Of a stretch of 64,000 bases of DNA, positions 23,588 to 35,606 are shown piece after piece. Each line of letters opens with the position of its first letter. The first letter of the stretch is position 1. The notes beneath the pieces are model-generated. The model was not told where the DNA came from, searched no databases, and saw only the letters and a program-made list of their open reading frames with translations. A program made the position numbers and the translations under genes. Source of the DNA: Ecdyonurus torrentis (lineage: Eukaryota; Arthropoda; Insecta; Ephemeroptera; Heptageniidae); the NCBI GenBank assembly GCA_949318235.1, contig OX439132.1, forward strand, positions 1,125,538 through 1,189,537. Direction: 5' to 3'.

Positions 23588-24689
23588 TTTCTTTCTTTTC
23601 TTTTTTTTTCTCTTTACCTTTCCTTTCCTTTCCTTCCTTTCTTTTTCTTTTTTCTATCTACTTTTTCATTTTTTTCTCTTTAAATCTCCGAGGAAACTGC
23701 TATATTACGCTAGTAAAATTTAAAAGAGCGATGCCGGATATTTACGTACTCTCCTGATAAAATAATTCACTGTGCATAAGATATGAAAGGTCCCCAGAAA
23801 TAAAAACACTATATATATATATACACATATATATATAGGTGCATACTAAACATGCTCTTCCTGGTTGCAGGCCGTACTCCCCATGCTCCTCGCCGCCGCC
23901 TCCGCTGGCGTGATCGCCCCAGTGGCCGGACCCGTGGCTTATGCCGCTCAGGGTATCAACTACGGCTACGCCGCTCCCCTGGCCTACGCCGCCCCAGCCC
24001 TCAAGACCGTGGCTTACAACGCTGCCCCCATCGCCTATGCTCAACCCGCTGTCCGTACCGTAGCTGTTGCCGCCCCCATTGCTGCCGCCCCCATCGCCTA
24101 TGCTCAGCCCGCTCTCCGCACCGTAGCTGTTGCACCCGCTCCAGTCGCCGTCCCCGTCACCAAGACCGTGCACTACGCTAACACCCCCGTCGTCACCGGC
24201 TACACCTCTCAGATCCTCAAGCCCGCTTTCCCCGCCACTGGACTCGCTACTCCAGCTGAGATTGTTTCCAAGCAGGCAGTTCTTGCTCCCGCTCGCTCCG
24301 TGCAGACCATCACTCCTCAGGTCACCCAGGTCCAACCTGAGGTTCGTATCCAGAAGGTTGCTGTCGATGTTCCCGTACAACGTCCCGTCCCAGTCGAGAC
24401 CGTTGTCAGAACCATCGCTGCCCCAGCTCCAGTCGCCTATGCTGCTCCAGCTGTCGCTGTTAAGACCATCGCCGCTCCCGCTATCAGCTACGCCGCTGCC
24501 CCAGCCCTGAGCTACGCCGCTGCCCCAGCTATCGGCTACGCTGCCGCCCCCGCCATTAACTACGGCGCTGCCCCAGCTATTGGCTACGCCGCTGCCCCAG
24601 CCCTGAGCTACGCCGCCGCCCCTGCCATCAACTACGCCGCTGCCCCCGTAGCAATTGCCGGAGCTCCCATTGCTAAGACCATCCTGTAA
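21786..24689 (+). CDS. Gene E: secreted Ala/Pro/Tyr-rich cuticle-type protein with a long intron
   Basis: Exon 1 is 21786-21800 (MFKLV, donor GTAAGT); exon 2 is 23871-24689 after GGTTGCAG. The phase-0 intron is 2,070 bases, far longer than in B-D, and holds a degenerate tandem repeat, a TTAA MITE and a CT tract. The product is about 277 residues. The signal peptide is MFKLVAVLPMLLAAASA; the conserved block is at 24150-24413, with one substitution to threonine (SVQTITPQ). The C-terminal AAPAISYA, AAPALSYA, AAPAIGYA and AAPAINYG units end in AIAGAPIAKTIL, unlike the LVKTVY of B-D. Joining the two exons is inferred from matching phase, signal peptide and promoter type. The retained splice sites argue that it is functional. 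Confidence 0.87.
21888..23210 (+). repeat. Degenerate tandem repeat of about 100-130 bp in intron 1 of gene E
   Basis: The phrase CTACCCTTAATTGAATTTC, followed by ATCAAATTATGTTGCTTT, recurs with variation near 21890, 22022, 22480, 22593, 22720, 22821, 22951, 23064 and 23163. One unit is split by the TTAA element at 22032-22377. Confidence 0.8.
22032..22377 (-). mobile_element. TTAA MITE family I, full-length copy
   Basis: Starts AGCCATAGACC and ends GGTCTATTCCC, with TTAA at 22028-22031 and 22378-22381. It is inserted into the CTACCCTTAATTGAATTTC unit of the surrounding tandem repeat, so neighbouring units show the empty site. Confidence 0.92.
23494..23579. repeat. (CT)n microsatellite in intron 1 of gene E
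   Basis: About 85 bases of pure CT followed by a TTTC-rich pyrimidine tract, which lies about 200-290 bases before the splice acceptor. Confidence 0.95.
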
Positions 24690-24793
24690 GAACTTCAGCT
24701 TCCCTGGCCAGTAACCACTTGTTTGTACAGAAAATTGTAATTTACATGCATGCATTATTATCTAAATTTTATTTGTAAAATTTATAAATTAAT

Positions 24794-24799
24794 AATAAA
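24794..24799 (+). terminator. Poly(A) signal of gene E
   Basis: AATAAA 105 bases after the stop; a second AATAAA lies about 30 bases further on. Confidence 0.75.
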
Positions 24800-25102
24800 T
24801 CTCATCCTGTGATTCCATACTAAATAAATATTTTGTCTTTTATATTTGTATCAACCCTTTACAAAAAAAAAATAAGAAGAAAATAAAAACTTAAATAAAT
24901 TAATAAATAAAACAAAGAAAACATTGTAGATAAACGCAGTTATAAAGAAAATTCATTTTATGATACACATTTAGAAAACTACATTTTATGCAAACTTTGT
25001 AGAAATAAAGTAAAATCAGTTTGTTTTCTGATAAGATTTTTTGGAAAAGCTTTTTTAAACTGAGAAAGTGAGAGAGAGAGAGAGTGAGAGAGAGAGAGAG
25101 AA

Positions 25103-25139
<37 letters not shown>

Positions 25140-25734
25140 TAGAGGGAGATAGAGAGAGAGAAGATGAAAACTCAACATTTTTGTAAAAAAAATAGTCCCA
25201 CTTAATATTTTGATTCGTAAATTTTAGCCCTGCAATAAATATAAGCTTTTTTCTTTTTACAAAAAGGTAGATTTTTTTTAATAATATTGATAGTAAATAA
25301 GTAAAAAATAAATAAAAATTAAAGAAATATGTCCTTTGGGGGGGGGGGAATATAATGTTTAAAATCGGGCTGTCATACCCACACAACGTGCAAATATAGA
25401 TTCTTATATATTACTGTGCATTCAAACGGGATTATAACAAAGTTTTATTATTATAAAAAAATCAATCAATTTTATTTCTAAATACATACCCAAATCTTTG
25501 ATGGAGTATATATTTTTGAGATGGAGATTGTCTCTATTTAGTTATAGTTAATAGTCTTGCTTACGCTAGCAAAGAAAGTGGCATTTAAAAGATGCTGGTA
25601 GAAAAATTTAAATAGGGGATGAATTTATCATGATTCTGGACTTTTGGACCAGTTCACTATTTTCAATTTTTAAAATTCAAAAGTACGTATTTTTATAAAA
25701 TATGAGAATCTCTTGATGCGGAATCCAAAGATGA

Positions 25735-26248
25735 ATGTTTTCTGTGGTTTCTTTTCATCATTCCAGCCAGGTGAATACTGGGGAACTCTATCTAATTAGG
25801 TTACCTGCAGCGTATTCCCTATCCATTCCTTTTTATTCATTCTCTATTACTAGAATTGCAGGAACCAATCCTCTATTTGTACCAAAAATTGTTAACAGAT
25901 TTACTGAAAAGACTAACAAATTCTTATTACCTAAATTGTGGAATTAAGTTCCAACAGAGTTAAAAAAATTTAAAAATAAAAATGAAATGAAGGTTAGTAT
26001 GAAAAAATTCTTCTTTAATAATTTATAAATATTTAGTAAATTTGTTTCCATCATATTATGATCTTATTCTCTGTGTTTTGAAAAGAACTTAGTGTGTTTT
26101 TGTGTTGATAATTTACTTTTATTGTTTAGAAATATAAGCATAATTCATGATTAATTTAGTAATTGCTTAATACTATGACATTCTGTAAAAAAAATATAAT
26201 GAACCAACCGATAAGGCTATGCCTTGGTTGGATTTTGTATAAATTATG

Positions 26249-26285
<37 letters not shown>
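25735..26285 (+). pseudogene. LINE reverse transcriptase C-terminal fragment with poly(A) tail
   Basis: The frame from about 25840 reads SITRIAGTNPLFVPKIVNRF, then PKLWN, a stop, and VPTELKKFKNKNEMK. This matches the R-x-LWN-x-P/FK order at the end of non-LTR reverse transcriptases. A stop codon inside the motif shows it is dead. About 300 bases of 3' UTR follow, including GATAAGGCTATGCCTTGG, then a run of about 32 A (26253-26284). It is a 5'-truncated insertion. Confidence 0.75.
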
Positions 26286-26288
<3 letters not shown>

Positions 26289-26320
26289 TCTCCCTTTTTT
26301 TTTTTTTTTTTTTTTTTTTT
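26253..26320. repeat. Poly-A run followed by poly-T run
   Basis: A run of A at 26253-26284 and a run of T at 26297-26320 are separated by TCTGTCTCCC. The first is probably a LINE tail. Confidence 0.9.
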
Positions 26321-27139
26321 AATCTTTTTATCGTATCTGCCAAACCAAATTATATTTGGGCTAAATGTCTATTTTGATTTACCATGTCAAATTAATATTT
26401 AAAAAAAAAATTTAAATTCTTGCTTCAGAATCTTTAAAACACTTAAAATTGTACATCAACATAAAGTAAAATACACAATTGAAAAAGTATTTAAAGAGTG
26501 AAGAAACTCCAGTCGAAGAAGTAAAAGCTAAAAAATGTGTGCAAAGTTGACTCCATAAATAAGGGGTTAAAAAAAATCTGTTATTCATTGATCACCCTTT
26601 TAATGTGGGAATAAAATATAAGGGTATGATTTAAAAATTGACAAGGAACTGCAATTGTTGGCGCAAACCATCCCCTAACCATGCAAATGAGGTGTCCTGA
26701 TTATGTGAAAACTATTACGATGAGTGAGTATAAAAACGTGTGGTGACGTCGTGAAGTAAAGAAAGCCAATTAAAATATTACATAACCGTTGACACCCACG
26801 TAGTCACTTTATATTTGGCAGTAATAATAAAATATCATAAAAATGTTCAATTATCAATAATAATATTAATAATTACATAACTTATTCTAAATAAAAAATA
26901 ATCTTCATTAAAATCAATCATAACTTTTAATTAAATAACTAAATATTACAATTTAAACGATCTTATTATAAAAATATTATTAAAAAAAAAAAAGAAGAAT
27001 AAAAACGTTGATCGATCAATCAATTTTCACTTAAAAAATGTTACATCAGCAAAATTTTAGTGACATAAAATTGAAAAACGTTTTTATAAATTCGCGATGC
27101 CTAAGGCTAGACAAGCGTATAAGAATAAAAAAAATAATA

Positions 27140-27347
27140 ATAAAAAAAGGCAGGCAGAGCAGACCGCGCCCGGGCAGGCGTCCGGTACTGACTTGCGATC
27201 ACACACACACACACACACACTGCCCATGATCAAGGTCGTAACTAATATGGTGATCGGGCGGGGCTCAAGGTCGCACCAGATTCCTCAACTTATAATACCG
27301 GCGTCGTTGTCGGCTTGCAACTTTTTACTCTCGTTTGAGAGAGAGAG

Positions 27348-27386
<39 letters not shown>

Positions 27387-27420
27387 ATCTCCCGCTATAG
27401 CTGCTTTAGGGCACTGGAGT
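27140..27420. other. GC-richer patch with two FTZ-F1-like sites
   Basis: Less AT-rich than its surroundings. It contains GGCAGGCAGAGCAG, a (CA)n tract at 27203-27220, TCAAGGTCG at 27230-27238 and 27265-27273, and a GA tract at 27337-27385. There is no credible coding frame. It could be a regulatory region; this is inference. Confidence 0.35.
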
Positions 27421-27895
27421 AATACAAGAAAATTACATTACGTTATACCGTATACAGTATAATATACATATATATACATATATGCAGATAATAATAATAA
27501 TTAAAGAGTATTTTATATCTTTGAAATATAATAGGTAATTCCTTTCAATTTACATACCTAAAAATACACGACGCTGTCAATTTTGTACTCACTTCCTATA
27601 ATTGATCATGTATTCAATTCAAAACCAAATTTTTTTTATACATTTTATTATTATTTCTCATACGGACATGCTTATGTAAATGAGATTATAAAAAACTACT
27701 TTTAATATTGAAGTTTTTTATTTCCAATGTCCTTACATATGATTTGCATGCTCTGTCATGATTCAAACACGGAATGTTTTGTATTTTTAATGAACTTGTA
27801 GTTAAATAAATATATTTTTTAGTGATTAATTATATCACGTACTTCCGTCAAGTACAAAGCTATGTTTGGTACATATATCACAATGGACTATATGC

Positions 27896-28098
27896 ACGGA
27901 CAAAATAAATACGTAACGTAATAATTATGCTAGCTCATTTTTAGCACAATTTGTTCAATACAGCATTATGTATGCTATACTGCATAATAATAAATATGTT
28001 AAATAAATAATAAATAATTATTTTGTTCCAATTCAACATAAATTAGGCTAGAATGACATTAACGTAGCATAAATTATGTAATCTTTTCTTTGTGTGTT
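27896..28098. mobile_element. GCATAATTTATGC MITE family copy
   Basis: Starts GCACGGACAAAATAAATACG and ends TTTCTTTGTGTG. The interior contains GCTAGCTCATTTTTAGCACA and short GCATAA palindromes. Confidence 0.82.
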
Positions 28099-29969
28099 TA
28101 ATGTATGTTTTACGTGAGAATGCAATCCAAAATAAACAAATTGATAATGCAAAGGATCAGTAACAAATTGTTCATAAATTTGAGCATGTATTTTGCGTTA
28201 GCACATCAATATCAGCATAATTTTAAAAATTGTTTTTTTATTTTTTTTAAATTTATTTATTATTATTATTATTTTTTTGCGACACTTTTAAAATCAAAGT
28301 ATTATTATTGACATTCGTCAGTTAATTGTCATAATTATTCCGTAATGTCATGAGTTAATTTGTTTGTCCATAGTTGTGTGTTGCATGCGAGATGACATAA
28401 TGACTTATGCTTGATTATAATAACGTACGTACTACATTCTATGCTCTAGTAATGCACAGTAACACAGCAAGGCAAGGCAAGGATGCTTGGTAATCGTAAG
28501 CAATAGTGCATGACAACATGCATAGTACAGTGAAGCCGCGCGCTCTCGCTCTCTAGCTCGCTCAACCGATATATACTTCTTCCAATATTAAGGACATCTA
28601 GATCAGTAGTACACTGAAAAAAAATACTTGAGTCCTCTCAACCCATTTATACAGATTTTTTTTTAAAAAATCGGCCGTTGAAAAAAATTCTTCAGTTGCT
28701 GCGAACTCGTATGAACGATTTCAACAATTAAAAAGCAAAAGAAACGCAAACCGTCTTTTGGCGTAATGGCCACCGTCTTTACTTCAAATAAAATTTGAAT
28801 TTCAAAAATTATTTTAAATATGAAGGAGCATTTTTTAAGAAGTTTTATATGCACCAATATTATTTATTTTTCCTAAAGAATTTTTTAAGACCATAAAAAA
28901 ACGGCATGCAAGTTGTCTAATATGCTGAAAATGAGTGAGCACAATTTTTACGTATTAAATTTTTTTATCCTATGCGTGGGATGCTATAGTGATATTTTTA
29001 ACCGTGTAGTGGAGGCGAGTGTGAAAAGTAGAGCGATTATTTGTGAAATATTCATTAGATTGATTTACATGCATCGGTAATATGATGTTGTCATTCTTGT
29101 AATCAAAAAAGTGCAACTTGCAGCGAGCTGGGCGGGGGGAGTGACTGTTATATATGATCTCCTTATGTGTCTTATGTGTGTATATAGAGTATTACCGTTG
29201 ATTTATATCTGCAATAAAACACATTTATTTCTTACTAAATCAGTTAATGAAAGGTGGACTATTGATATGTGAAGTTTTTATTTATGCTGCGGGTATTATT
29301 TAGAATTTAAAAATTGCAATTTTTAAAGCTTAGTTAGGGGTTGATTTTATCATACGAGGTTCAAAATAATTGTAAAAATATGTGTTTCATTTTTGAAATG
29401 AGAATTAGTTGATTTCATGTTCTACTTTACTTGTACTAAACTCATTTATTCAAATTTTGTTTAAAAAAAAAAAAAAAAAAATGCTAATAGTTAAAAAGTG
29501 AATTGTAGTTGAAAATTTCGGTACCTAAAATACCTCGATCTTAAATGTTTTATTCTAGATTTTTATATATTTGTGTGTGTGTGTAAGTGTGTGTAAGTGT
29601 GTGTGTGAATAATATAATAATGTAAATAAATATAATTATACTATTTACACACCAAAAAACATATAAAAACATAAAAAACATATAAAAAAACACATATAAA
29701 AAAATATTATATTATTTATAAAACGTTACGTAAAATTTATGAAGTAAATAATAAAAATTTAATAAAATAATAAAGTTGTTTTATATAAAATTAAAAATTA
29801 AGATTTTAGAATGGAAGATATTAATATAAATAAATTTGATATTGCATAATTTATAGCTAAAAACTTACACAAGAAAATGTATACAAGATAATGTACGTAC
29901 ATAGAAAGTTACAATTTTTTCACGTCATTGTCATATGGATATGTGTTCATTATTTATATTAATAACAAT

Positions 29970-30020
29970 TTATAACTTTATTAAGGTGCTGTGAGGGCTT
30001 CAAAACCCTATTTTGAAAAG
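29970..30020 (-). mobile_element. Retroelement 3' tail fragment
   Basis: AAGGTGCTGTGAGGGCTTCA is an inverted, diverged copy of the tail at 30630-30690 (GCCCTCACAACGCCTTAATA). The two flank the MITE at 30087-30304. Confidence 0.45.
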
Positions 30021-30086
30021 AAGAAGAAAAAGAAAACTACTATAACTACTACTGCATTACTATAGTAATAATTGTTCATATATGTA

Positions 30087-30304
30087 CACGGACAAAAATA
30101 AAGACGTAGAAATCATGCTAGCTCATGTTTAGCACAATTTATTCAATACAGCTTAATTTATACTGTACTGCATAATAACTATGTTATATAGCATAAATAT
30201 TATATTCTCGTATAATTATTAATGTTGTTCTATATTTAATATTTATAACATTTTTGCTATAATGCGTTAATGCAGCATAATTTTAGAAATTTATTCTTTC
30301 CGTG
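30087..30304. mobile_element. GCATAATTTATGC MITE family, copy with well-kept ends
   Basis: Starts CACGGACAAAAATAAAGACG and ends TTATTCTTTCCGTG, so CACGG is an exact terminal inverted repeat. The interior is slightly decayed relative to 17123 and 44137. Confidence 0.85.
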
Positions 30305-30599
30305 TTAACACATAGCATTCCCATAAGGTACTATAGTAAAATTTTATGTTACATCTGACCAAAAAACTAATATATTTAAATATCTAGCAGAGAAGCTGTT
30401 ATAGTAAATCTTTTTTCTAACATAAGCAAAAAATTGAAAAATAATAATAATAATTAAAAAAAAATTATATGCATCTATAGTATTATAAATTAAAAAGAAA
30501 TGTGAATGTATAAATATTATGATTTATTGCGTATTATTGGATAACATTATTGTTTTCTGTTTGTAGTTCTTATTTTTTTCTTTGCTTATGTATTTTTCT

Positions 30600-30692
30600 C
30601 ATGTAATGTTGTGGTCAAGGTTTTGTAACATAGGGCTGTCAAGCCCTCACAACGCCTTAATAAATTTACTTATTATTATTATTACATTGTCT
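30600..30692 (+). mobile_element. Retroelement 3' tail fragment
   Basis: GGTCAAGGTTTTGTAACATA is followed by GCCCTCACAACGCCTTAATA and an (ATT)n tail. Confidence 0.5.
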
Positions 30693-31241
30693 GTGTTTTT
30701 ACTATATGTGTATGTTCTTCTCATGAATAGTTGTGGTTTCTCTCTATCTCTCTCTCTCTCGGTCAACCACATACACTTAGCAGCACAAATTGCGGTGACT
30801 CTCTCTCTCTCTCTCTCTCAAACCCAATCATAATATTTACGTACAATGATAAATCACACGGCCAGACTCTAAACAATTCAATATAGTGTTGTACGTAAAT
30901 AAAGATTTATAGTGAAGCTTTTCCACAATTTCTAACAAATTTAAAATGGTTTACTTTTGCATTTCTGACTGGCCATCAAAAAGAAATTTTATTGATGTGT
31001 ATTATTAGTATTATTATTTTTAAAAAAAATGTAAAGCTTGGGGCTGAAAATATATTTTATTTCCACAAAGTTGGAAAAAAATGTCTGTTTTAATTTGTAA
31101 TGTTTTACTCCTGCTAACCTTTTGAGGGTTTTTAGTTTTTAAAATAGACCTTGATGGCTACACAATGCATAACTTTACTGCAAAAGTCCAATTCTCAATA
31201 ATACTTCAAGACTAACAAAGTTCTAGCTGACATAACTTCTT

Positions 31242-31250
31242 GATCGATCG

Positions 31251-31342
<92 letters not shown>

Positions 31343-31343
31343 G
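31242..31343. repeat. (ATCA)n array
   Basis: About 25 units, seeded by three GATC units at the left. Confidence 0.95.
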
Positions 31344-31436
31344 TATAATACATGCTGAAACACAAAGTGGTCTGCTAGCACTTTGTTAGTATTGTTAGCT
31401 GCTAAAAGTTCATTTTTTTCCTCTAAATTATAACTT

Positions 31437-33930
31437 TTTGGAAGATTTCTATTGTGGTGACTTCAACGCTTGCAATTTACTGTTATTAGTTATTACATTT
31501 ATTTAATTTCTATTTAATTAAGTCTCAGACAGAAATCTCATGGGGCGGTGACTTTGATCAATACGCACTATAATCATATAGCACCATCGTTTTGTAAAAG
31601 AAAACAATTAATTAAAAATTAAGTGCAAAATAGCGGTGACTTTAACGCCTGATATTCACTGTAGTAATATTTATTAATATATTTTATTCATATATTGATA
31701 TTTTAAAGTTTCAAACCTTCATATTCATATTTGATTTGATCAGTCACTTTTAAATCACGTGTTCAGTTTTGTACAAAGATACAAAAAACACTGCATAATT
31801 AATAACTACAAAATATTGGTGACTTTAACGCCTGCAATTCATTACAATTCACTATAATCAAACTATATTATAAACTTCCAGCCTTTCATACTTACTAACC
31901 TGGCTCTGATGAATCACTTTAATCACACCAGATCATAATTTTCGTTTAAAGATACAAAAAACACTGCATAATTAATAACTACAAAATATTGGTGACTTTA
32001 ACGCCTGCAATTCATTACAATTCACTATAATCAAACTATATTATAAACTTCCAGCCTTTCATACTTACTAACCTAACTCTGATGAATCACTTTAATCACA
32101 CCAGATCATAGTTTTCGCACAAAGATACAAAAAAGAATACACAATAAATAACTACAAAATATTGGTGACTTTAACGCCTGCAATTCATTACAATTCACTA
32201 TAATCCAACTATATTATAAACTTCCAGCCTTTCATACTTACTAAACTAACTCTGATCAATCACTTTAATCACACCAGATCATAGTTTTCGTACAAAGATA
32301 CAAAAAAGAATACACAATTAATAACTACAAAATATTGGTGACTTTAACGCCTGCAATTCATTACAATTCACTATAATCAAACTATATTCTAAACTTCCAG
32401 CCCATCATACTTACTAACCTGGCTCTGATGAATCACTTTAATCCCACCAGATCATAATTTTCGTTTAAAGATACAAAAAACACTGCATAATTAATAACTA
32501 CAAAATATTGGTGACTTTAACGCCTGCAATTCATTACAATTCACTATAATCAAACTATATTATAAACTTCCAGCCTTTCATACTTACTAACCTGGCTCTG
32601 ATCAATCACTTTAATCACACCAGATCATAGTTTTGTACAAAGATACAAAAAACACTGCATAATAATTAACCACAAAATATTGATGACTTTAACGCCTGCA
32701 ATTCATTACAATTCACTATAATCAAACTATATTCTAAACTTCCAGCCTTTCATACTTACTAACCTGGCTCTGATGAATCACTTTAATCACACCAGATCAT
32801 TGTTTTGTACAAAGATACAAAAAATAATGCACAATTAATAATTACAAAATATTGGTGACTTTAACGCCTGCAATTCTCTCGCTCACAGTCCAAAACTATA
32901 TTTTAAAGTTCCAACCCATCATACTTATTAGCCTGGCTCTGATTAATCACTTTAATCACACCAGATCATAGTTTTCGCACAAAGATACAAAAAAGAATGC
33001 ATAATTAATAACTACCAAATATTGGTGACTTTAACGCCTGCAATTCATTACAATTCACTATAATCAAACTATATTATAAACTTCCAGCCTTTCATACTTA
33101 CTAACCTGGCTCTGATGAATCACTTTAATCACACCAGATCATAATTTTCGTTTAAAGATACAAAAAACACTGCATAATTAATAACTACAAAATATTGGTG
33201 ACTTTAACGCCTGCAATTCATTACAATTCACTATAATCAAACTATATTATAAACTTCCAGCCTTTCATACTTACTAACCTGGCTCTGATGAATCACTTTA
33301 ATCACACCAGATCATAATTTTCGTTTAAAGATACAAAAAACACTGCATAATTAATAACTAAAAAATATTGGTGACTTTAACGCCTGCAATTCATTACAAT
33401 TCACTATAATCAAACTATATTATAAACTTCCAGCCTTTCATACTTACTAACCTGGCTCTGATGAATCACTTTAATCACACCAGATCATAGTTTTGTACAA
33501 AGATACAAAAAACACTGCATAATTAATAACTACAAAATATTGGCGACTTTAACGCCTGCAATTCATTACAATTCACTATAATCAAACTATATTATAAACT
33601 TCCAGCCTTTCATACTTACTAACCTAACTCTGATCAATCACTTTAATCACACCAGATCATATTTTTTGCACAAAGATACAAAAAACAATGCATAATAATT
33701 AACCAAAAAATATTGGTGACTTTAACGCCTGCAATTCATTACAATTCACTATAATCACACTATATTCTAACCTTCCAGCCTTTCATACTTACTAAACTAA
33801 CTCTGATTAATCACTTTAATCACACCAGATCATAGTTTCGTACAAAGATACAAAAAACAATGCACAATTAATAACTACAAAATATTGGTGACTTTAACGC
33901 CTGCAATTCTCTCGCTCACAGTCCAAAACT
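31437..33930 (+). repeat. 173-bp satellite array with higher-order structure
   Basis: GGTGACTTTAACGCCTGCAA recurs at 31818, 31991, 32164, 32337, 32510, 32682, 32854, 33024, 33197, 33370, 33542, 33715 and 33887 (some copies with one change), a period of 170-173 bases. Three decayed units lie before it (31454, 31545, 31635). Monomers also share TCTGATGAATCACTTTAATC and CACCAGATCAT. Variants recur six units apart: CTCTCGCTCACAGTCC at 32854 and 33887, and AATAATTAACC before 32682 and 33715. No coding frame spans it. Confidence 0.95.
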
Positions 33931-33989
33931 ATATTACGTAATACTTATATTAGTCAAATTTCAGAAACATTTATTCAAAACAACATAAT

Positions 33990-34089
33990 CTCTATTATAC
34001 TATATTAAATAATAATTTATGCACTTACGAAATAGTAATATTTATGCTATATGACATTAATGTAGCATAAATTACGTAATTTATTTTAT
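33990..34089. mobile_element. Partial GCATAATTTATGC MITE copy
   Basis: Only the right part is recognisable: GACATTAATGTAGCATAAAT followed by TACGTAATTTATTTT. Confidence 0.55.
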
Positions 34090-34410
34090 TCATGCATATA
34101 AAAAAATTCTTTTTTCTACATTTAAAACATTTTCAAAATAATTTTTTAATTGCTACAGATCAAAATGTTATCGTGCATAGTAAAAAAAAAAAAAAAAAAA
34201 AGTATTTGAATACAATAAGAAAATAAGAATAGTAAACGGCATGTTTTAAAGCATTTTATATTGAAAATTGCAGTAGTAAGCTACATTAATATATTATAGA
34301 GAACAATAGAAATCGATGCAGAAATAAAAATCAATATTATTCAGCGAACAGTGCTTTTAGTTTTAACGTACTTATACTTTATACGCTAAATTTAAATATG
34401 AACGAATGTA

Positions 34411-34516
<106 letters not shown>

Positions 34517-34639
34517 TATAAGTATCTTTGATGACCCGTCCAATGTATAAACAATAGAAGTTATACAACATAATATGCATCGTAATATAATGATACGGTT
34601 CTAATTCACTTGTTACCAATATTTATTTAATTATCATCC

Positions 34640-35090
34640 ATGCCATGGTCGGGTCTCTTTCCAGACGTAACTTTTGCATGCGTGTGGAGGGAGGTTTGGC
34701 CCGGAGGGCTCGTTTGATCACGGTATGGACGATGCGTTTTTTATGTTTGTTTTGTCTTTTTGTATTGTTTTGACTCGATTATATTGAGTATATTTGAACT
34801 TGCTCTGTTTCTGAATAAAGAACTACTTTGAATTGTCACTGGTTTTGCCTTGCCAAATTAAAATTTCTGCCAGAACTCCATGAACTTGAATGTGATATAT
34901 TTAGACATACCTATATAAGGAAAGTCAACTCGTTTATCTGCTATAACCTCCTACCATGAGATTATCCCCTCCATATGAGGAGTTTAACATAAACTGCTTC
35001 CTACACTCTTCCTTTCCTTCCCTTCCCATTACCTCTCGCAGTTTTAATACTATAGGAACTAATAGCTGAAAAATCAAATAATAATAATAT
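34640..35090 (+). mobile_element. Possible retroelement 3' end
   Basis: GC-richer sequence with GGAGGGAGGTTTGGCCCGG, then a TTTTTGTATTG-rich stretch and TGAATAAAGAACTACTTTG, which resembles a LINE 3' UTR end. The sequence after 34850 may be part of another decayed copy. Weakly supported. Confidence 0.35.
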
Positions 35091-35127
35091 TGTTTAATAT
35101 TGAAAATAGCGTTTTTTACTATCTTAT

Positions 35128-35159
35128 TTAGTTATTTATTTATTTATTTATTTATTTCC

Positions 35160-35222
<63 letters not shown>

Positions 35223-35223
35223 C

Positions 35224-35254
<31 letters not shown>

Positions 35255-35259
35255 TTCAT

Positions 35260-35342
<83 letters not shown>

Positions 35343-35398
35343 TTATTTATTTATTTATTTATTTATATACTTATTTCTTTACTTATTTACCTACTAAT
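35128..35398. repeat. (TTTA)n array with variants
   Basis: About 65 units with occasional CTTA, TTCA and one TTA unit. It makes a spurious FIYL-repeat frame. Confidence 0.95.
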
Positions 35399-35466
35399 AC
35401 CAACTAAGTGTGAGATAGCGAGAGGTGAGGTAAAAGACAGACGTGATTTACAATAATGATACTGGC

Positions 35467-35472
35467 TTTATT
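35467..35472 (-). terminator. Poly(A) signal of gene F
   Basis: TTTATT on the plus strand (AATAAA for gene F), about 135 bases past the stop. Confidence 0.75.
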
Positions 35473-35606
35473 ATAAAGATTTGACTGCACATAAAGTCAG
35501 ATGTAGATACAGGACAAGCATACTTTCTTTCTTTGCACACAACATACAGACATATTTTCAGAGAGAAGATTTATAAGACAGACAGAAGATCTAGGATGCA
35601 AGTTTC

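Larger units (their letters stand above)
24850..31200. other. Gene-poor region
   Basis: No host gene recognised. Contents are a GA-rich tract (25066-25165), a G run at 25338-25347, LINE debris (25735-26285), a GC-richer patch at 27140-27420, MITE copies at 27896 and 30087, a second GC-richer patch at 28440-28570, and retroelement 3' tails near 29980 and 30630. The short frames here are low-complexity. Confidence 0.65.

Noticed and set aside
31437..33930. CRISPR-like array
   Set aside because: The repeats are 173 bp, contiguous and similar throughout, with no unique spacers. The context is eukaryotic.
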